In this document: piece after piece, positions 41,315 through 50,128 of the stretch
Numbering within the stretch: the stretch's first letter is position 1
How the letters are laid out: each line of letters starts with the position of its first letter
Source of the DNA: Clavibacter sepedonicus
Lineage (GTDB): Bacteria > Actinomycetota > Actinomycetes > Actinomycetales > Microbacteriaceae
DNA length: 64,000 nt
Direction of reading: 5' to 3'
Assembly (NCBI RefSeq): GCF_000069225.1
Contig: NC_010407.1
Span: 3,100,001-3,164,000 of the forward strand
Notes under the pieces: generated by a model
Seen by the model: only the letters and a program-made list of their open reading frames with translations
Told to the model about the DNA's origin: nothing
Databases searched by the model: none
Translations under genes and position numbers: made by a program

Positions 41315-41653
41315 TTGGCTTGCGGGACGACCCGCAAGCGTTCGGAGCTCGCCACGGAGTACCGAGGCCGCGAGTGTCCCGCAACCATGGCCCGCAAGGT
41401 GCTGCTGTTCCGCACGGGCGACCCGAGGACGCGAGACTGTCCGCCCTCCTCGGCGATGGGTCGGTATGGCAGGCGTCCTGCCGCAGTTAGTCCCTCCTTC
41501 CGCGAGGCTGGCGGCAAGCTGCTGAGCAGCATTCGGGGGTTGTCAGGAAGGGCGGGGCCAAGCGGCCCAGTCGCTGGAGACTCATGTGGGGAGGCCCCTT
41601 GGCGCGCGGTGAGCGCTTCACGCGCGACGCAGGACAGGAGTGCACACTGCTGT
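41315..41653 (+). repeat. 340-bp direct repeat, copy 1
   Basis: These 339 bp align with 47045-47381 in the same orientation at roughly 80% by eye, with blocks of 25 or more identical bases. Neither strand keeps an intact frame across both copies because of indels, so it looks noncoding. The copy starts with a hairpin (GCTTGCGGG-ACGA-CCCGCAAGC). It fills most of the 550-bp gap 41126-41676. Confidence 0.75.
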
Positions 41654-41676
41654 ACACCAGACGAGGGGAGCATGGC

Positions 41677-42288
41677 ATGCACTTCGAACGCGTACCGGAA
41701 GAGGGCGAGTGGCCGGCGGAGATGGAGCTGACGATCACGGAGTTCCCGCGTCCGCTGATGGAGCTGCTGTACGTGAAGCATGCGTGGGATCTGTCTCCGT
41801 GGATCCAGATCCCGGAGCTGGACCCGGCCCCATCAGCGGGGACGTCGCAACGGCCGGCGCACTGGGACCTCGCGTCCCTCGAACAGCGGTGGGCGGAGGT
41901 GTGGCGGGCGAACATCTACTGGAACGCACGGTCCCAGGGTGACTACAGCGACAAGACGGACCTCGCACAGCACTTCGGCATCACCGGGCCGGTCTGGTGG
42001 AGTCGGGAGCACGGGTGGGACGGCCTGGACCAGGCTGCGTTCTCTGAGTGGATGGATACCCTTGACCGTTTGAAGACATCCACCGTGTTCGAGTCTCCTG
42101 AGCGCCGAGCACTGCCGGACACGGTTGCGGCGTGGCGCCACGGCCTCCGGCAAATATTCGTCATGCCGTACAAGCCGTCCGGCGGAGCCGAGTGGAACGG
42201 GCCGGAGTTCATGACCGTTGCCGCCGGAACGCGGAGGGATCCAGATGCCTACCCCTCCGCGCTCCGTACCGGTCTCGCGATGAGCTGA
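41677..42288 (+). CDS. Hypothetical island protein
   Basis: 203-aa soluble, Trp-rich acidic protein from ATG 41677 behind GAGGGGAG. Blocks such as ELLYVKHAWDLSPWIQIPEL, HWDLASLEQRWAEVWRANIY and FVMPYKPSGGAEW are distinctive but match no family I know. Gene body is a little less GC-rich than backbone. It begins directly after repeat copy 1. Confidence 0.62.
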   Translation: MHFERVPEEGEWPAEMELTITEFPRPLMELLYVKHAWDLSPWIQIPELDPAPSAGTSQRPAHWDLASLEQRWAEVWRANIYWNARSQGDYSDKTDLAQHFGITGPVWWSREHGWDGLDQAAFSEWMDTLDRLKTSTVFESPERRALPDTVAAWRHGLRQIFVMPYKPSGGAEWNGPEFMTVAAGTRRDPDAYPSALRTGLAMS

Positions 42289-42301
42289 CCAGGCAGCGGT
42301 C

Positions 42302-42913
42302 CTAGAAGACGTCGATGGGGCCTCCGGAGTAGCACACGAAGCCGCCGAGCAGCACCGCGTGCGAGCCGAGCGTCACCTGCGTGCTGCCGCCCTGCTGGGT
42401 GTCACGGATCGCCGGCGAGATCTGCGGGTCGCTCGTCCAGCTCAGCCGGCCGGTGCTCAGGCCAGAGAAGTTGAACTGATGCACCTTCGTGCCCGTGGCG
42501 ACGAGGGACTCGTCGACGAACCATGCGTGATCGACCGCGGGCGCCTTCACGACGTAGCTCGTGACGACCCGGATGGTGTTCCCGCCGTTGTAGACGGCGG
42601 TCACGGTCGAGGAGCCGCAGTTGCCCTCGACGGTACCGTCTGGGTGAACAATGGCGGCTTCGTCCGCGGACGCTTCTGCCCACTCCCTCTTGGCCTCGGC
42701 TGTGACAGGGACGGGCACGGTCCGCCCGTTGACCGTCTGCAACTCGAACCCCTGAGCCTTCGCGGCTGCCGCGTCAAAGCCGCCGAAGCTCATGGGCGTT
42801 ACAACCGTTCGTGTGGTGCTGGCGAGCGCTGCTTGCGCGGGAACGGCCGCCGCGAGCAGGAGTGCCGCAGCGCCGATGGCCGCTAGCGCGTGGTGGTTCC
42901 GGATGTGACGCAT
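42302..42913 (-). CDS. Secreted hypothetical protein
   Basis: 203-aa product from ATG 42911-42913 with a Sec signal peptide (HHALAAIGAAALLLAAAVPA, cleavage near AQA). The mature protein has one Cys in EGNCGSST and one near the end (VCYSGG), which may form a disulfide, and a beta-rich middle (TYNGGNTI-like AVYNGGNTIRVVTSYVV). No family recognised. In a region with two secreted proteases, a host-interaction role is possible but unsupported. Confidence 0.65.
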   Translation of the reverse strand: MRHIRNHHALAAIGAAALLLAAAVPAQAALASTTRTVVTPMSFGGFDAAAAKAQGFELQTVNGRTVPVPVTAEAKREWAEASADEAAIVHPDGTVEGNCGSSTVTAVYNGGNTIRVVTSYVVKAPAVDHAWFVDESLVATGTKVHQFNFSGLSTGRLSWTSDPQISPAIRDTQQGGSTQVTLGSHAVLLGGFVCYSGGPIDVF

Positions 42914-43068
42914 GTGTACACCTTCCGATTGCCGGACCGCGGCTGATGCAGCGCATCCGGGCCGCCTCTCAGCGACGATCTGAGGTGTACTCCTTCGTGG
43001 GTTTGAGGCGAGCGGGTTGTGCGCCGTCGAGCGGGTGCCCTAGCGGCACCTACGTCTGCGGGTCATTG

Positions 43069-43677
43069 TCAACCCGGGGGGAGCGTGACCTGTCCGCTCT
43101 CCTCGACGGGGTGCCGACCGAGGGCGCGGTAGACGGTGGCGCGGCCGATCGAGAACAGGTCGCACAGCTCGCTGATGGAGTGGTCGCCGGCACGGTAGAG
43201 CGCGACGAGGTGTCGCTCGGCGGCGGGGGAGAGCTTGGGCTTGCCGCCCTTGAGTTTCCCCTTCTTCGCGGCAACCTTCATGCCCTCGCGGGTGCGGGCG
43301 CGGATGAGGTGGGATTCGAACTCGGCGAACATCGCGAGCATGTTGAACAGGAGCCGCCCGGTCGGGTCGGTCGGGTCGTGGATGGATCCCCCGATGCTGA
43401 GCGCGACTCCTTTGGTCGCGAGCTCGTCGGCGATGGTGCGGGCGTCGCTGATCGAGCGGGCGAGGCGGTCGAGCTTCGTGACCACGAGTGTGTCGCCGGC
43501 CCAGCACGCCTCGAGCGCCTTCCCGAGCGCGGGACGGTTCCGGTTGGTGCCGGTGAGGCCGTGGTCGACGTAGATCCGATCCGGCGTCACGCCGAGCGCT
43601 GCGAGGGCGTCCCGCTGGGCGGTGACGTCTTGCGCGTCGGTCGAGACGCGGGCGTATCCGATGAGCTGTCCTGGCAT
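43069..43677 (-). CDS. Serine recombinase, resolvase/invertase family
   Basis: 202-aa DNA recombinase of the small serine family. The nucleophile is Ser12 in YARVSTDAQD; the catalytic Arg pair lies in KLDRLARSISD; the long E helix (LLFNMLAMFAEFESHLIRAR) and a C-terminal HTH (SISELCDLFSIGRATVYRAL) complete the resolvase layout. It should resolve cointegrates or invert DNA between res-type sites. A candidate res site lies directly upstream of the start (43687-43739). Intact. Confidence 0.9.
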   Translation of the reverse strand: MPGQLIGYARVSTDAQDVTAQRDALAALGVTPDRIYVDHGLTGTNRNRPALGKALEACWAGDTLVVTKLDRLARSISDARTIADELATKGVALSIGGSIHDPTDPTGRLLFNMLAMFAEFESHLIRARTREGMKVAAKKGKLKGGKPKLSPAAERHLVALYRAGDHSISELCDLFSIGRATVYRALGRHPVEESGQVTLPPG

Positions 43678-43686
43678 GCGTCCAGT

Positions 43687-43739
43687 GTCTCAGGTAAGGA
43701 CCCCTCAGCGGAACAGTCGCCGGACCGCCTACCTGAGAC
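43687..43739. promoter_or_regulatory. Candidate res site of the serine recombinase
   Basis: A perfect 10-bp inverted repeat GTCTCAGGTA (43687-43696) and TACCTGAGAC (43730-43739) begins 9 bp upstream of the resolvase start codon. The paired arms and position fit a resolvase-binding site that also autoregulates the gene. A classical type-I subsite is nearer 28-34 bp, so the 53-bp span may hold two subsites. Confidence 0.5.
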
Positions 43740-43875
43740 GCATGACCCCGCGGCCGCCACTCGACGACGAGGTGGTCCGGGAGGGATCCCCTACCGGACC
43801 ACTCCGGTGTCGACTCACGGCGGCAATCACGAGCATCACGGCACCAAGCACCACTAGAACCTACTCCCGGCCGGG

Positions 43876-43910
43876 TATAATGCGAAAGATACTATTACTA
43901 TTACTATTAC
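43876..43910 (+). promoter_or_regulatory. TATAAT box and TACTAT tandem repeat upstream of the protease gene
   Basis: A perfect TATAAT (43876-43881) is followed by three and a half copies of TACTAT (43890-43910). No good -35 is visible 17 bp upstream. Such AT-rich repeats are exceptional in this GC-rich window and lie 250 bp upstream of the Chp gene, in a 480-bp gap that otherwise holds only the res-like site. Confidence 0.35.
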
Positions 43911-44159
43911 GGGTTTAACTATCCTATCCCGTGCTGGGATGTGGGGCCTTACGAGTAGACCGCTCTTGCGGGGGCCGAAGCGCTGTACGTTCGGCGCTGA
44001 CCGATTGGCGACGGGCCAGGCGAGAGCTCCTCCCCGCCAGTGGCTCCCGACGCCATGGATCAGCTATTAAAAGTTCGATCCTCACCCCCGCGCGAGCGCG
44101 AGTCGCACCTGTGGAGAGTGCAGCTCCCCGGCCCGTCTCTCGCCCTAGTGTCTACTTCT

Positions 44160-44990
44160 GTGAGAATCCCACATAAAAGCATATTCGCCCTCCTGCTCGC
44201 GTTCGCCACCGTTGCTGGATGTTGCTCCGTCGCCGCACCGGCTCAGGCAGTCGATCGCATCGCCCGTGCATCGCTCCCTGTGCGAGCGGGTACCCATCTC
44301 ATCTTCAGTGAGAGTGACGGACCTACCTATACAAGAGACTATGATTGCACCGCTGGCGCGGTGCTTACAGGATCTGGATTCCTGTCGCGAATCACGCCTT
44401 ATCAGCGTGCCGTCCGATATGTAGCGACCGCGAAGCATTGCGGCGGTCGGGGCGCCCATGTCCACGTTAACGACGTTGAGGTTGGGTCGGTCATCTGGGA
44501 ATCGCCAGACACCGACCTCTCAATTGTCCGAATTGAGCCCTTGCAGACGACGAGGAGGAGCTGCTATCCAACGTCGGCGGGTATCCGCTGCACGCTCACT
44601 AGTGACTACGAGCCCCGGGCGACGGGTGAGGTGTTTGCTGTGAGGAATCGCTCCGGTCAGGAATCGTCCGTGCCGGTAGCCGGAACCAAGGTCCCAGATG
44701 CTCGGGAGATTTTTTGCACCAGCGGATACATAACGGGACGTCTGTGTAATTATGTATCGACAAACCGACCGCCCGGCCTTATTGTCGAGAATCAGCAGGT
44801 TTTGGCGGAGACGTTCTCAACAGCGACGCAGAGGGGTGACTCTGGGGGACCTGTCGTCAGTAGGGATATGAAGATCATTGGCATCATCGGTGCTGGTGGC
44901 TTGCCAGGTTCAGGAGATGAGACCTATATGAGCTACATCCCCATCGCTGTACTTTTCCGAGAGCAACCCTATTACGTCCTAGCAACGTAG
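44160..44990 (+). CDS. Chp/Pat-1-like secreted serine protease
   Basis: 276-aa exported chymotrypsin-family protease. The signal peptide (SIFALLLAFATVAGCCSVAA, cleavage near AQA) is followed by His in ATAKHC, Asp in DTDLSIV and Ser in RGDSGGPVV, the complete triad. Cys residues around the His loop and near STNR suggest disulfides. This is the Chp/Pat-1 family of Clavibacter, secreted into the plant apoplast, where members act in virulence or are recognised by the host. I chose GTG 44160; GTG 44148 would add four residues. The codon use is less GC-rich than backbone. It is the last gene before the right dif-like site. Confidence 0.85.
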   Translation: MRIPHKSIFALLLAFATVAGCCSVAAPAQAVDRIARASLPVRAGTHLIFSESDGPTYTRDYDCTAGAVLTGSGFLSRITPYQRAVRYVATAKHCGGRGAHVHVNDVEVGSVIWESPDTDLSIVRIEPLQTTRRSCYPTSAGIRCTLTSDYEPRATGEVFAVRNRSGQESSVPVAGTKVPDAREIFCTSGYITGRLCNYVSTNRPPGLIVENQQVLAETFSTATQRGDSGGPVVSRDMKIIGIIGAGGLPGSGDETYMSYIPIAVLFREQPYYVLAT

Positions 44991-45196
44991 CTGCGGACCG
45001 TGACGAAGCCTGGGTGTGAGCTCGCCATCGGCAGTGGGAAAGGAGAGGCACTCAGCGGATGGTGTGAAATGGTCGCGTGCGGCAAGTTTCGGAACTTGTC
45101 AGCGATGTCGACCACTGTCTGGAGGGGGCTCCTGAGTGTGGCTTTAGCACGGGAGCGCCGCGAGGGGAGCGCGGGGAAGCGAGCCACCCGTACCGT

Positions 45197-45224
45197 ATCT
45201 GACATAACTTATATTATCGGCGTG
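45197..45224. other. dif-like Xer recombination site, right
   Basis: 28 bp: arm ATCTGACATAA, centre CTTATA, arm TTATCGGCGTG. It has the same orientation and arm pattern as the site at 36612-36639 but a different 6-bp centre, as expected for sites produced by integration of a Xer-dependent element. It lies in a 450-bp gap (44991-45442) that otherwise holds no supported gene. Confidence 0.68.
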
Positions 45225-45442
45225 CCAGTCGAAGCGTCGAGAGGGGCAAAGTGCGGCTCGGGCGGGCGTCGCGCGCGTCTGGCGGCCATGCACTCGACCA
45301 GCCGTCGACGGGTGGAGGTAGATGCACCTGCAGGGAGGCGTGCTGGTAGCTCATCACCCGCCGCACTCGCGGCTTCGTAGGAGGCGTCCCTGACGTCGGC
45401 GTGGTCGACACCGCAGCGCGGCCTGGCCTCCTGTGACGCTCG

Positions 45443-45781
45443 CTATGCGTCGGAGGTGCCGTCCAGGCCCTCTTCTCCGAACTCGGCCATGACGCTGCCG
45501 ACGAGCCCTTGAACGTCAATCGTGGTTGGCGCGGGTCGGGATCTGCCGTCGGCGTACGCGAGGCGGGCAGCGGTGAGGTCGGCGAGTCGGACGGCTTGGA
45601 TGACGATCACGCGTCGTAGCCCGGAGGAGACTTCGCCGCGCTCGTGGGCGACTGCGGCAACTCGTGCGAGGGTCCCCGCGCGGCGTGCGATGCGGATGTC
45701 CGGGTGCTCGCGGTCCTCGCGCATGTCGGCGGGGACGGGTGGGAACCGGTATGAGCGCGGCAACTCGATGCGCGGAGACAC
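45443..45781 (-). CDS. Hypothetical protein, possibly N-terminally truncated
   Basis: 112-aa frame from GTG 45779-45781. Sensible sequence (LPRSYRFPPVPADMREDREH, RVIVIQAVRLADLTAARLAY) continues upstream of this start in the same frame (RSKYRAILNEKIPPV) back to a stop near 45835, with no start codon there. So either translation begins at the GTG or the 5' end has been lost. No family recognised. Confidence 0.45.
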   Translation of the reverse strand: MSPRIELPRSYRFPPVPADMREDREHPDIRIARRAGTLARVAAVAHERGEVSSGLRRVIVIQAVRLADLTAARLAYADGRSRPAPTTIDVQGLVGSVMAEFGEEGLDGTSDA

Positions 45782-45966
45782 CGGCGGGATCTTCTCGTTC
45801 AGAATCGCCCGGTACTTCGACCTCTCGATCGCCGCACATCAGTCTCCTCTGGCACGAGGACCTATGTGGCGCCCCGGAGCGGGAGACGAAGGATCGCCGC
45901 CACTGCATCCGGATCGGTTTCGGGAGGCGGCAATTCGGCGGCCCGTGTCCTTCAGCTCGCTCCCGT

Positions 45967-46818
45967 TCAGGAGGGGGCGAGCGAGTACCCGGGGCGCTCC
46001 AAGAAGAATTGCCCGGCGCTGATGTAGGTCATGAGGCTAGGATCGGATCGGAACACGGCTGAATGGACGCCGTACAGGAGCCCGCTTGTTGATACCACGG
46101 GGCACCCCGAGTCTCCGCCCAGGAGGCCGGTGCCTGATGTTGTCGCGCCATGTTCGCCCGCGTATTTGACCTGCTCCGTCGTGAGCTCGTGCGCCGTCCA
46201 TAGGCAGCTCAGCCCGGTCGTAGCGCCGGAGGTGCAGACGTCGGTGTCCCCACTGGGGGCGCCGTCTCCAAAGCCCGTGACGGGTACGGTGCTGATGCTT
46301 CTTGTCCGCAGGCTGGCCAGCAACACCCTCCCGACGGCGCGTGGATCATAGGAGGTGATGACGATGCACGAGATCCCCGTGGACCGCGAACTGCAGTGCG
46401 GAATGCGACGCACGTTGGGCGCGACCTCGATCATTCCTAGGTCGCTGATCTGTGAGGTCCATACGACCTTGCCCAGGTACTGCCCTCCGACGCTCACATC
46501 CGTGCCGACGGGACCACAGTGCTTCGCGGTCACGACGTAGCGGGTGGCCCGACTCGCAGCGCTGAGGTTGGCTAGGAATCCGTCCTTCTTGACGACGAAG
46601 CCAGCTGTGCAGTAGCCGCCGCGCATCTGGAGCGCCGTGCCACCGACGACCGGGTACTGGGTCCTCTCATAGTCAACTGCAGATGCCGGCGTGGCCGACG
46701 CGACGAGCGCGGCGGTAACGAGTACGACGGCAGCTCTGTGACGCCAGGTGCGGAAAGGTCGGCGGCGAGCGTACCCGCGAAGGGCAACACTGATGGATGA
46801 GACAAACGTGGGGGACAT
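45967..46818 (-). CDS. Chp/Pat-1-like secreted serine protease, second copy
   Basis: 283-aa exported protease from ATG 46816-46818. Signal peptide RAAVVLVTAALVASATPASA, then His in VTAKHC, Asp in ISDLGMIE and Ser in GGDSGCPVV. The residue after the GDSG motif is Cys instead of the usual Gly or Ala, an unusual oxyanion-loop change that could form a disulfide with another Cys. Shares family but little local sequence with the protease at 44160. Lies outside the dif-like pair, beside repeat copy 2. All three triad residues are present, so it is probably active. Confidence 0.85.
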   Translation of the reverse strand: MSPTFVSSISVALRGYARRRPFRTWRHRAAVVLVTAALVASATPASAVDYERTQYPVVGGTALQMRGGYCTAGFVVKKDGFLANLSAASRATRYVVTAKHCGPVGTDVSVGGQYLGKVVWTSQISDLGMIEVAPNVRRIPHCSSRSTGISCIVITSYDPRAVGRVLLASLRTRSISTVPVTGFGDGAPSGDTDVCTSGATTGLSCLWTAHELTTEQVKYAGEHGATTSGTGLLGGDSGCPVVSTSGLLYGVHSAVFRSDPSLMTYISAGQFFLERPGYSLAPS

Positions 46819-47044
46819 GACCGTGAATCTACTGATGCCGCGCTCGATGCCCGTGCTCACGGTACACAGGCAGGCCGTGCACGGGCGATGCCCGGACACG
46901 TTTGACTTGTACGCCTCACGGCTGCGGCGGGATCGGCGGCCTCGCTCCTTGGCGAACTTGCGCGGAGGCGTGACGGCAGCGCATTGCACGCTGCGCCGCG
47001 ACGTTCGCGGGATCGTGGCTTGGTCATCGCGTCTCCCGCATCCG

Positions 47045-47381
47045 TTGGCTTGCGGGACGTCCCGTGAGCGGACGGAGCTCGCCGCGGAGACCCGCAGCCG
47101 CGAGTGTCCCGCAACCATGGCCCGCAAGGTGCTGCTGTCCCATGCGGGCGATTCGAGGAAGCGAGGTGTCCTCCCTCCTTGGCGATGTGTCGTGTGGCAT
47201 GCGTCCTGCCGTGGTCAGTCCCTCCTTCCGCGAAGCTGGCTGCCAGCTGCTGAGCAGCATTCAGGGGTTGTCAGGAAGACGGGGCCAGGCCGGCACGTCG
47301 CTGGAGACTTGTGTGGGGAGTCCACCCTGGCTCGCGGTGGGCGCTTCACGCGCGACGCAGGACAGGAGGGCACACTGCTGT
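47045..47381 (+). repeat. 340-bp direct repeat, copy 2
   Basis: Second copy of the repeat at 41315-41653, same orientation, 5.7 kb away, upstream (on the minus strand) of the second Chp protease. It occupies most of the gap 46819-47345 and overlaps the last 12 codons of the next gene on the minus strand. Confidence 0.75.
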
Positions 47382-47771
47382 GTCGTGGGGGATGAGCTCG
47401 CCGATGTAGTCGAGCTCGCAATCAGCGCAGACGATGCGAAACTCGGGATCCCAGCCGAGAACGCGACCCTGCATGAGAACGTCCCGCATCTCGACGCAAG
47501 TACGTGTACTCGACCTGATGGCGTGATCTGCAAATGCCCGATACCCGATCGCCCGGGCCGCGCCCCCAAGGCGATTTCGGAGTCGAAGCTCCTGGTCGAC
47601 CTGCTTCGTGAACCGATCAACCTCGGAGCGCTTCAGATCATCCTCGCGATGCTCCCGATCAATCTCGGAGCGGACGGTGTCCTGTCGGCTGGCCCAGGAG
47701 CGAAGCGTTGTGTCGTCGCTATAGCAATACAGCACGCCAGGTGTGAAGTAGAGGCGCACCCCGCCTTTCAT
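47346..47771 (-). CDS. Hypothetical protein, 5' end adjoining an IS scar
   Basis: 141-aa frame from ATG 47769-47771: RLYFTPGVLYCYSDDTTLRS, a charged probable coiled coil (IDREHREDDLKRSEVDRFTK), and a Cys pair in VCADCELDY. The same frame is open upstream (TPLVEVDNPR) as far as a CTAG at 47804-47807 where an IS fragment begins, so the gene was probably truncated by IS insertion. Its last codons run into repeat copy 2. Not recognised; may be a pseudogene. Confidence 0.4.
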   Translation of the reverse strand: MKGGVRLYFTPGVLYCYSDDTTLRSWASRQDTVRSEIDREHREDDLKRSEVDRFTKQVDQELRLRNRLGGAARAIGYRAFADHAIRSSTRTCVEMRDVLMQGRVLGWDPEFRIVCADCELDYIGELIPHDTAVCPPVLRRA

Positions 47772-47808
47772 TCGTGGGTTATCGACCTCGACGAGGGGAG
47801 TGACTAGG

Positions 47809-47897
47809 TGTAGTTCCCAGTGAGGTTGTGAACGCGGTCGGTGAGCGCGAGCCCGCTGAGTGTGGTTTGGACCGGTGGTGGTTGTATTCGAGCAGCC
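47809..47897 (-). mobile_element. IS481-family fragment (about 90 bp)
   Basis: TGTAGTTCCCAG and the following 16 bp are identical to the end of the IS at 54905, and the next 60 bp match its transposase 3' end with drift. It starts one base after a CTAG, the target sequence of the intact elements. The rest of the element is gone. Confidence 0.7.
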
Positions 47898-47932
47898 GGC
47901 GGTTGCGGGCTCGATCCCCGGACGGCCGACGG

Positions 47933-48604
47933 CTAGCCCGCCGCCTCCGCGCGCAGTAGGTCCTCGAGCGCCGCGCACGCGTCGACGCGCGTCGCCTCGA
48001 TGTGGCGGAGCGCGATATCCGCCGCCCGCTCGCCCTCGCGGCGCTCGACCATCGCGAGCAGCTCGCGGTGGTCCGCGAGGGAGTCGGGCCGTCGCGCGCT
48101 CGCGGCGGGCAGGTAGTGGAAGCGCACGCGCTTCGACATCGACTCGCCGACGGACGCCAGCGTGCTGTTGTGCGCCGCGGCCGCGAGGGCCACGTGGAAG
48201 TCGTAGTTGAGGCGCGCGAGGTCAGCCGGATCCGCGGCGCGTTCCTGCAGGCGGATCACCCGCTCGAGCTCGCGGAGGTCGTCGGCCGTGCGGCGCCCCG
48301 CGGCGAGCTCGACGGCCCGCGGCTCCACCAGTGCGCGCGCCTCGAAGAGGTCCACCAGCTCGGACAGCACGCGCGGCCGCACCGACATGCCCTCGTGCGC
48401 GCGGTGCACCACCCAGCCGTCGGCCTCGAGCGCCCGCAGCGCCTCGCGCACGGGGATGTGGCTCGTGCCCATCCGCTGGGCGACCTCGTCGGCCTTCACG
48501 CGGGATCCGGGGGCGATGATGCCGCCGAGGATCTCCTCCTCGAGCAGCACCCGCACGCGCTCCGCGGCGCCGAGACGGGCGGGGACGAGCGCGGGGGAGG
48601 GCAT
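47933..48604 (-). CDS. GntR-family (FadR-type) regulator
   Basis: 223-aa regulator with N-terminal winged helix ([20 protein letters not shown] then [14 protein letters not shown]) and an all-helical FCD effector domain ([33 protein letters not shown]). It is divergent from a permease-hydrolase pair, which it probably controls through the 147-bp gap. FCD domains usually bind small carboxylates with a metal. Confidence 0.87.
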   Translation of the reverse strand: MPSPALVPARLGAAERVRVLLEEEILGGIIAPGSRVKADEVAQRMGTSHIPVREALRALEADGWVVHRAHEGMSVRPRVLSELVDLFEARALVEPRAVELAAGRRTADDLRELERVIRLQERAADPADLARLNYDFHVALAAAAHNSTLASVGESMSKRVRFHYLPAASARRPDSLADHRELLAMVERREGERAADIALRHIEATRVDACAALEDLLRAEAAG

Positions 48605-48696
48605 GCCCCGATTATAGGATCCGCGATCCGGCGGTCACCCAGGTGCGTTTCACATCCCGGAAACACCGCAGAAACGCACGTGAGCGACGCCGATGT

Positions 48697-48706
48697 TCCT
48701 ATAGGA
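48697..48706. promoter_or_regulatory. Palindrome in the GntR-permease promoter region
   Basis: TCCTATAGGA is a perfect 10-bp palindrome 46 bp before the permease start; a half copy TATAGGAT lies at 48613-48620, just upstream of the GntR gene. Candidate operators of the divergent regulator. Confidence 0.4.
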
Positions 48707-48751
48707 CGCAGCCGGATCCCCCGCCGGCGTCACCCGATCCCAGGAGATCCC

Positions 48752-50128
48752 ATGTCGCATCCCGCCGCCCCGCCGGTCGCGCGCCACACCGCCCCCGCCG
48801 ATCCGGATCCCGCCGACCGCCCCGCCTTCTCGGAGTACGAGTCGGAGCCCGTCCCGCCGCACGCCCGCCGCCGCACCTCCTCGGTCGCCGCCGTGTGGCT
48901 GGGCTTCCCGATGATCCTCACGTGCGCGGTCTTCGGCGGCCTGGTCGTCCACTCGCTCGGCTTCTGGCCGGGCATGGGCGCCATCGCGGTCGGCACCCTC
49001 GTCCTCATGGTCTATGTCGGGGCGCTCAGCTACCTGGCCGGGCGCAGCGGCGAGAGCTTCGCGCTCATGGCCATGCGCACGTTCGGGGCGAAGGGGTACG
49101 TCGTGCCGGCGGGCTTCCTCGCCACGGTGGTCATCGGCTGGTTCGCGTTCCAGACCGGGCTCACCGGATCCACCCTCCACGGCAGCCTCGGCTGGGACCA
49201 GACGGGCACCACGCTCGTGGCGGGCCTCCTCTTCGTCGCGGTCACGCTGCTCGGCATCCGCGCGCTCTCCTGGATCGGCGTGGTCGCCGCTCCCCTCTAC
49301 CTCGTGCTCGGCGCGGTCGCCGTCGTCATCGTCGCGACCAGGTCGGGCGGCGCGGAGCTGCAGACGGCGCCCGCGGCGGGAGCCGGCGCGCTGAGCTTCG
49401 GCGCGGCCGTGACCCTCGTCGTGGCGCTGTTCGCCGACTCGGGCACCATGACCGCCGACTTCACGCGCTGGGCGCGCTCGGGCCGGCAGGCCGTGCTCGC
49501 GACCCTCGCCGCGTTCCCGTTCGGCAACGCCGTCGCGCTCGTGGTCGGCGGCCTCGTCGTCGCGCTGGGCGGCGCGACCGACCCGGGCACCGCGGGCGGC
49601 GACTTCCTCGGGATCCTCGTCGCGCAGGGCGGTGCCCTCGTGCCGCTCGCCGTGCTGTTCGTGGTGGTGAACCTCGGATCCGTGTGCGCCCACTGCCTCT
49701 ACAACGGCGCCGTCGGCTGGAGCCAGCTCACCGGGATGCGCATGCGCCGCACCACGCTCGTGCTCGGCGCGGTGGGCGTCGTCCTCGCGGTCGCCGGCAT
49801 CTGGTCGTACTTCGAGACGTGGCTGAACCTGCTGGGCGTGATCGTGCCGCCCATCGGCGCCGTGCTCATCGTCGACCAGCTGCTGCTCGCACCGCGACGC
49901 GCGGCGGCCGGATCCGTCGGCGCGCGCGGCGCCTGGCGCGCCCCCGCCTTCGTCGGCTGGGCGGTCGGCGCCGTCGTCGCGCTCGTGGCCCACGCGTACG
50001 CCGACTTCCTCTCGACGGCGGTCGTCGGCATGGTCGTCGGCGCGGTCGTGCTCGTCGCCGTGGACGCCGCGGGACGCGTGCGCGCCCCGCTCGGCGCGGC
50101 CGTCGAGGCGGGGGAGGCCCGCTCGTGA
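48752..50128 (+). CDS. NCS1-type nucleobase/purine-cytosine permease
   Basis: 458-aa membrane protein with about 12 hydrophobic segments, of the purine-cytosine permease family (CodB-like). Helix I contains [20 protein letters not shown]; a characteristic middle block reads [17 protein letters not shown]. Start ATG 48752 behind AGGAG. It overlaps the hydrolase gene (GTGA at 50125-50128), so the pair acts together: it probably imports a nitrogen compound such as a pyrimidine, biuret or related amide for the hydrolase. Confidence 0.84.
   Translation: MSHPAAPPVARHTAPADPDPADRPAFSEYESEPVPPHARRRTSSVAAVWLGFPMILTCAVFGGLVVHSLGFWPGMGAIAVGTLVLMVYVGALSYLAGRSGESFALMAMRTFGAKGYVVPAGFLATVVIGWFAFQTGLTGSTLHGSLGWDQTGTTLVAGLLFVAVTLLGIRALSWIGVVAAPLYLVLGAVAVVIVATRSGGAELQTAPAAGAGALSFGAAVTLVVALFADSGTMTADFTRWARSGRQAVLATLAAFPFGNAVALVVGGLVVALGGATDPGTAGGDFLGILVAQGGALVPLAVLFVVVNLGSVCAHCLYNGAVGWSQLTGMRMRRTTLVLGAVGVVLAVAGIWSYFETWLNLLGVIVPPIGAVLIVDQLLLAPRRAAAGSVGARGAWRAPAFVGWAVGAVVALVAHAYADFLSTAVVGMVVGAVVLVAVDAAGRVRAPLGAAVEAGEARS

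Noticed and set aside
41398..41480. Small ORF starting MARKVLL present in both 340-bp repeats
   Set aside because: After the first few codons the two copies diverge in frame because of indels, so the conservation is at DNA level.
47890..47932. Sequence resembling the 3' half of a tRNA (GGGCTCGATCCCC)
   Set aside because: The T-arm does not pair properly, and no acceptor, D or anticodon arms exist upstream, where IS481 sequence lies instead.
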